Part shown: positions 4,455 through 6,680 of the stretch, in pieces
How positions within the stretch are numbered: position 1 is the stretch's first letter
How the letters are laid out: each line of letters begins with the position of its first letter
Source: Collinsella sp. AM18-10
GTDB taxonomy: Bacteria > Actinomycetota > Coriobacteriia > Coriobacteriales > Coriobacteriaceae
DNA length: 6,680 bases
Direction of reading: 5' to 3'
Assembly: GCF_003471585.1 (NCBI RefSeq)
Contig: NZ_QRJO01000028.1
Span: 1 to 6,680, forward strand
Position numbers and translations under genes: made by a program
Notes under the pieces: model-generated
Told to the model about the DNA's origin: nothing
Database searches by the model: none
What the model saw: the letters and a program-made list of their open reading frames with translations, nothing else

Positions 4455-6593
4455 ATGCCCGATGACCGTAACGATAACAATTCCCAGACTCCCCGGGAGC
4501 CTAAGATCCCGGGGATGCCCGGAGGCAAGAAGCCCACGCGTACGGGCTGGCTGTATTTTATTTTGGCTTGCGCGCTTCTGGGCTACGCCTTCTTTAACAT
4601 GGGCTCCGGCTTTGCCAACTCCAGCAATACCGTTAAGCTCGCGACGAGCGAGATGGTCAACGCCATTAAGCAGGACCGTGTCGAAGATTTGACCTATACG
4701 GTTCAAGACGGAAGCGTGGCGGGTCATTACTGGAAGACAAAAAAGGACAAGGGCGATACGAGCGAGCTCAAGAGCTTCTCCTCGACCTATGTCGGCTCCG
4801 ATTCGCTTGCCGAGCTTATGGCGGAGCACCCCGATACCAAGTACATCGTCAACACCAATGACCCCGATTTTTGGGGCGACCTGGCGATGAGCGTGCTGCC
4901 GACGATCGCCCTGATCGCCATCATGTTCTACTTTATGCGCCAGATGATGGGCGCCAACAACAGGAACATGCAGTTTGGCAAGACTAACGCCAAGACCAAC
5001 GAGGCCACGCGCCCCAAGGTCAAGTTTGAGGATGTTGCCGGTGTGGACGAGGCAGTCGAGGAGCTCGAGGAGATCCGCGACTTTTTGAGCGATCCGGACC
5101 GCTATCGCAAGCTGGGCGCCAAGATCCCGCGTGGCGTGTTGCTGGTTGGCCCTCCGGGTACTGGTAAGACCCTGCTGGCCAAGGCCGTTGCCGGCGAGGC
5201 GGGCGTGCCGTTCTTTAGCATCTCGGGTTCTGACTTTGTCGAGATGTTCGTGGGTGTCGGCGCCAGCCGCGTGCGTGACCTCTTTAAGGAGGCCAAGTCC
5301 CAGGCCCCGTCGATCATCTTTATCGACGAGATCGATGCCGTGGGGCGTCAGCGCGGAGCCGGTCTGGGCGGCGGTCACGACGAGCGCGAGCAGACGCTCA
5401 ACCAGCTGCTGGTCGAGATGGACGGTTTTGAGGAAAGCGAGTCGGTCATCCTGATCGCCGCGACCAACCGTCCTGACATCCTGGATCCGGCATTGCTGCG
5501 TCCCGGTCGTTTTGACCGTCAGGTTACGGTCGACCGTCCGGATGTGAAGGGCCGCGAGCAGATCTTGCGCGTGCATGCCGAGAACAAGCCGATGGACGAG
5601 GACGTTAAGTTTGAGAAGCTCGCCCAGATGACCGTTGGCTTTACCGGCGCCGACCTGGCGAACTTGCTCAATGAGTCTGCACTGTTGGCTGCCCGCCGTC
5701 ATCGTTCCGTGATCTCGATGGACGAGGTCGAGGAGTCGATGGAGCGCGTGATTGCCGGTCCGCAGCGCAAGGGTCGTGTGATGACCGAAGCCGAGCGCAC
5801 CACGATTGCCTACCACGAAAGCGGTCACGCCCTGGTGGGCCACGTCCTGGAGCATTCCGATCCGGTTCACAAGATCTCGATCGTCAGCCGCGGCCAGGCG
5901 CTGGGCTACACGCTGCAGCTTCCGCAGGAGGGCCACTTCCTCAAGACCAAGAACGAGATGCTCGACGAGCTTGCCGTGTTCTTGGGCGGTCGCGTTGCCG
6001 AGGAGCTCATGTGCGACGACATCACATCGGGCGCGAGCAACGATCTGGAGCGCGCGACCAAGATGGCGCGCGAGATGGTCACGCGCCTGGGCATGAGCGA
6101 GGAGCTTGGAACGCAGGTGTTTGGTGAGGCACAGCATCAGGTATTCCTGGGCCGCGATTACGCCGATCACCAGGATTACTCCGAGGAGACGGCGCGCCGC
6201 ATCGATATCGAGGTTCAGCGCATCATGCGCGAGGCCCATCGCCGTGCGGTCGAGATTTTGGATGCCCGTCGCGATCAGCTCGATCTGATGGCCAAGGTGC
6301 TGCTTGAGCGCGAGACCGTCGAAGGCGACGCCGTGAACGCCCTGCTCGACAACGAGTGGGATGCCTATCTTGAGCGCGAGGGCGATATCCTGGCGGCCAA
6401 GGAGGAGCGCAATGCCAAGGCGGCCGGCATGCCGACCAAGAAGCGTGCGCCTCGTATGAGCGAGGAGGAGCTTGCGGCGGACGCCGCGGCATTTGCGCAG
6501 GCGGCTATGCAGGAAGATGCAGAGATCGCATCCGATGATGCCGGCGATGACTGTGCCGTCAATGCCGGTGCCGACACCGACGACGACAAATAG
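4455..6593 (+). CDS. ftsH: ATP-dependent zinc metalloprotease FtsH
   Basis: Encodes 712 residues of the membrane-anchored AAA+ protease that extracts and degrades misfolded membrane proteins and short-lived regulators as a hexamer. A short cytoplasmic N-terminus rich in Asp, Asn and Pro precedes the first membrane helix (about 31-50). An extracytoplasmic domain of about 90 residues follows, then the second helix (about 142-161). The AAA+ domain carries Walker A GPPGTGKT (232-239), pore loop MFVG (264-267), Walker B IIFIDEID (287-294) and the second region of homology [20 protein letters not shown] (336-355) with Arg349 and Arg352. The protease domain has the zinc site HESGH (454-458) and third ligand Asp530 in SGASNDLE. 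All catalytic residues are present. The last roughly 45 residues form a strongly acidic, Ala-rich, low-complexity tail, a variable region in this family. It is the third gene of the tilS cluster, followed 11 bases later by a terminator. Confidence 0.98.
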   Translation: MPDDRNDNNSQTPREPKIPGMPGGKKPTRTGWLYFILACALLGYAFFNMGSGFANSSNTVKLATSEMVNAIKQDRVEDLTYTVQDGSVAGHYWKTKKDKGDTSELKSFSSTYVGSDSLAELMAEHPDTKYIVNTNDPDFWGDLAMSVLPTIALIAIMFYFMRQMMGANNRNMQFGKTNAKTNEATRPKVKFEDVAGVDEAVEELEEIRDFLSDPDRYRKLGAKIPRGVLLVGPPGTGKTLLAKAVAGEAGVPFFSISGSDFVEMFVGVGASRVRDLFKEAKSQAPSIIFIDEIDAVGRQRGAGLGGGHDEREQTLNQLLVEMDGFEESESVILIAATNRPDILDPALLRPGRFDRQVTVDRPDVKGREQILRVHAENKPMDEDVKFEKLAQMTVGFTGADLANLLNESALLAARRHRSVISMDEVEESMERVIAGPQRKGRVMTEAERTTIAYHESGHALVGHVLEHSDPVHKISIVSRGQALGYTLQLPQEGHFLKTKNEMLDELAVFLGGRVAEELMCDDITSGASNDLERATKMAREMVTRLGMSEELGTQVFGEAQHQVFLGRDYADHQDYSEETARRIDIEVQRIMREAHRRAVEILDARRDQLDLMAKVLLERETVEGDAVNALLDNEWDAYLEREGDILAAKEERNAKAAGMPTKKRAPRMSEEELAADAAAFAQAAMQEDAEIASDDAGDDCAVNAGADTDDDK

Positions 6594-6604
6594 TCTTTGT
6601 GGCG

Positions 6605-6642
6605 AAAGCCTCTGCGGGGAAACCTGCGGAGGCTTTTTCTTT
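6605..6642 (+). terminator. Terminator of the tilS-hpt-ftsH cluster
   Basis: A stem of about 14 bp (6605-6618 with 6623-6636, including two G-T wobble pairs) closes a GAAA tetraloop and runs into TTTTTCTTT. It ends the operon just after the ftsH stop codon. Confidence 0.92.
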
Positions 6643-6660
6643 GGCTCTGTTAGACCAGGA

Positions 6661-6666
6661 TTGACA
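6661..6666 (+). promoter_or_regulatory. Perfect -35 hexamer of a gene beyond the right edge
   Basis: TTGACA matches the consensus at all six positions and lies just after the operon terminator, where the promoter of the next plus-strand gene would be expected. Its -10 partner would fall just outside the window (about 6683-6689), so the call cannot be completed. Confidence 0.4.
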
Positions 6667-6680
6667 TTCCGCCCCATCAT

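Noticed and set aside
4329..6680. A 783-residue open frame on the minus strand across all of ftsH, longer than FtsH itself
   Set aside because: It runs opposite a gene with complete AAA+ and zinc-protease motifs. Its translation is a His/Leu/Gly-rich composition typical of antisense to GC-biased codons, it shows no domain, and it has no start inside the window that can be supported.
1..6680. tRNA genes, CRISPR repeats, insertion sequences or attachment sites
   Set aside because: No cloverleaf with CCA-proximal stem, no regularly spaced repeats, no transposase and no terminal inverted repeats were seen on reading both strands.

Overview
The window looks like chromosomal DNA from a moderately high-GC actinobacterium. 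The gene set, FtsH and Hpt sequences and codon use suggest a Coriobacteriia member, possibly Collinsella-like; this is inference from family resemblance, with no search run. No mobile element, CRISPR array, rRNA or tRNA is visible.

Layout: (1) 1-99 holds a strong rho-independent terminator for a gene off the left edge, then a second short inverted repeat. (2) 100-567 on the minus strand is an unrecognised small protein with a disordered, polar N-terminal part and one C-terminal membrane helix. (3) 568-844 is an AT-rich divergent control region with several short inverted repeats and promoter-like hexamers; its 3' end is the leader of the next gene and may fold over the ribosome binding site. 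(4) 845-1276 on the plus strand encodes a small heat-shock protein (Hsp20), closed by a very stable terminator at 1311-1350. (5) 1358-2167 on the minus strand encodes a WalJ/YycJ-type metallo-beta-lactamase-fold hydrolase, convergent with hsp20 and divergent from tilS. (6) 2216-6593 on the plus strand carries tilS, hpt and ftsH, followed by a terminator at 6605-6642 and a perfect -35 hexamer at the right edge.

How the genes relate: tilS-hpt-ftsH is a gene order kept in Bacillus and many other Gram-positive bacteria. TilS makes lysidine on tRNA-Ile so that AUA codons are read correctly, Hpt salvages hypoxanthine and guanine, and FtsH is the membrane AAA+ protease. hpt and ftsH are separated by one base and are almost certainly co-transcribed. 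tilS and hpt are separated by 147 bases containing two perfect hairpins and an extended -10 promoter candidate. Hsp20 (holdase) and FtsH (membrane proteolysis) both serve protein quality control, but nothing here shows that they share regulation.

Most of the window is ordinary housekeeping sequence, and I see no evidence of a wholly new system. The points most worth a second look are the hsp20 leader, the hairpin upstream of hpt, and the orphan tail-anchored protein.
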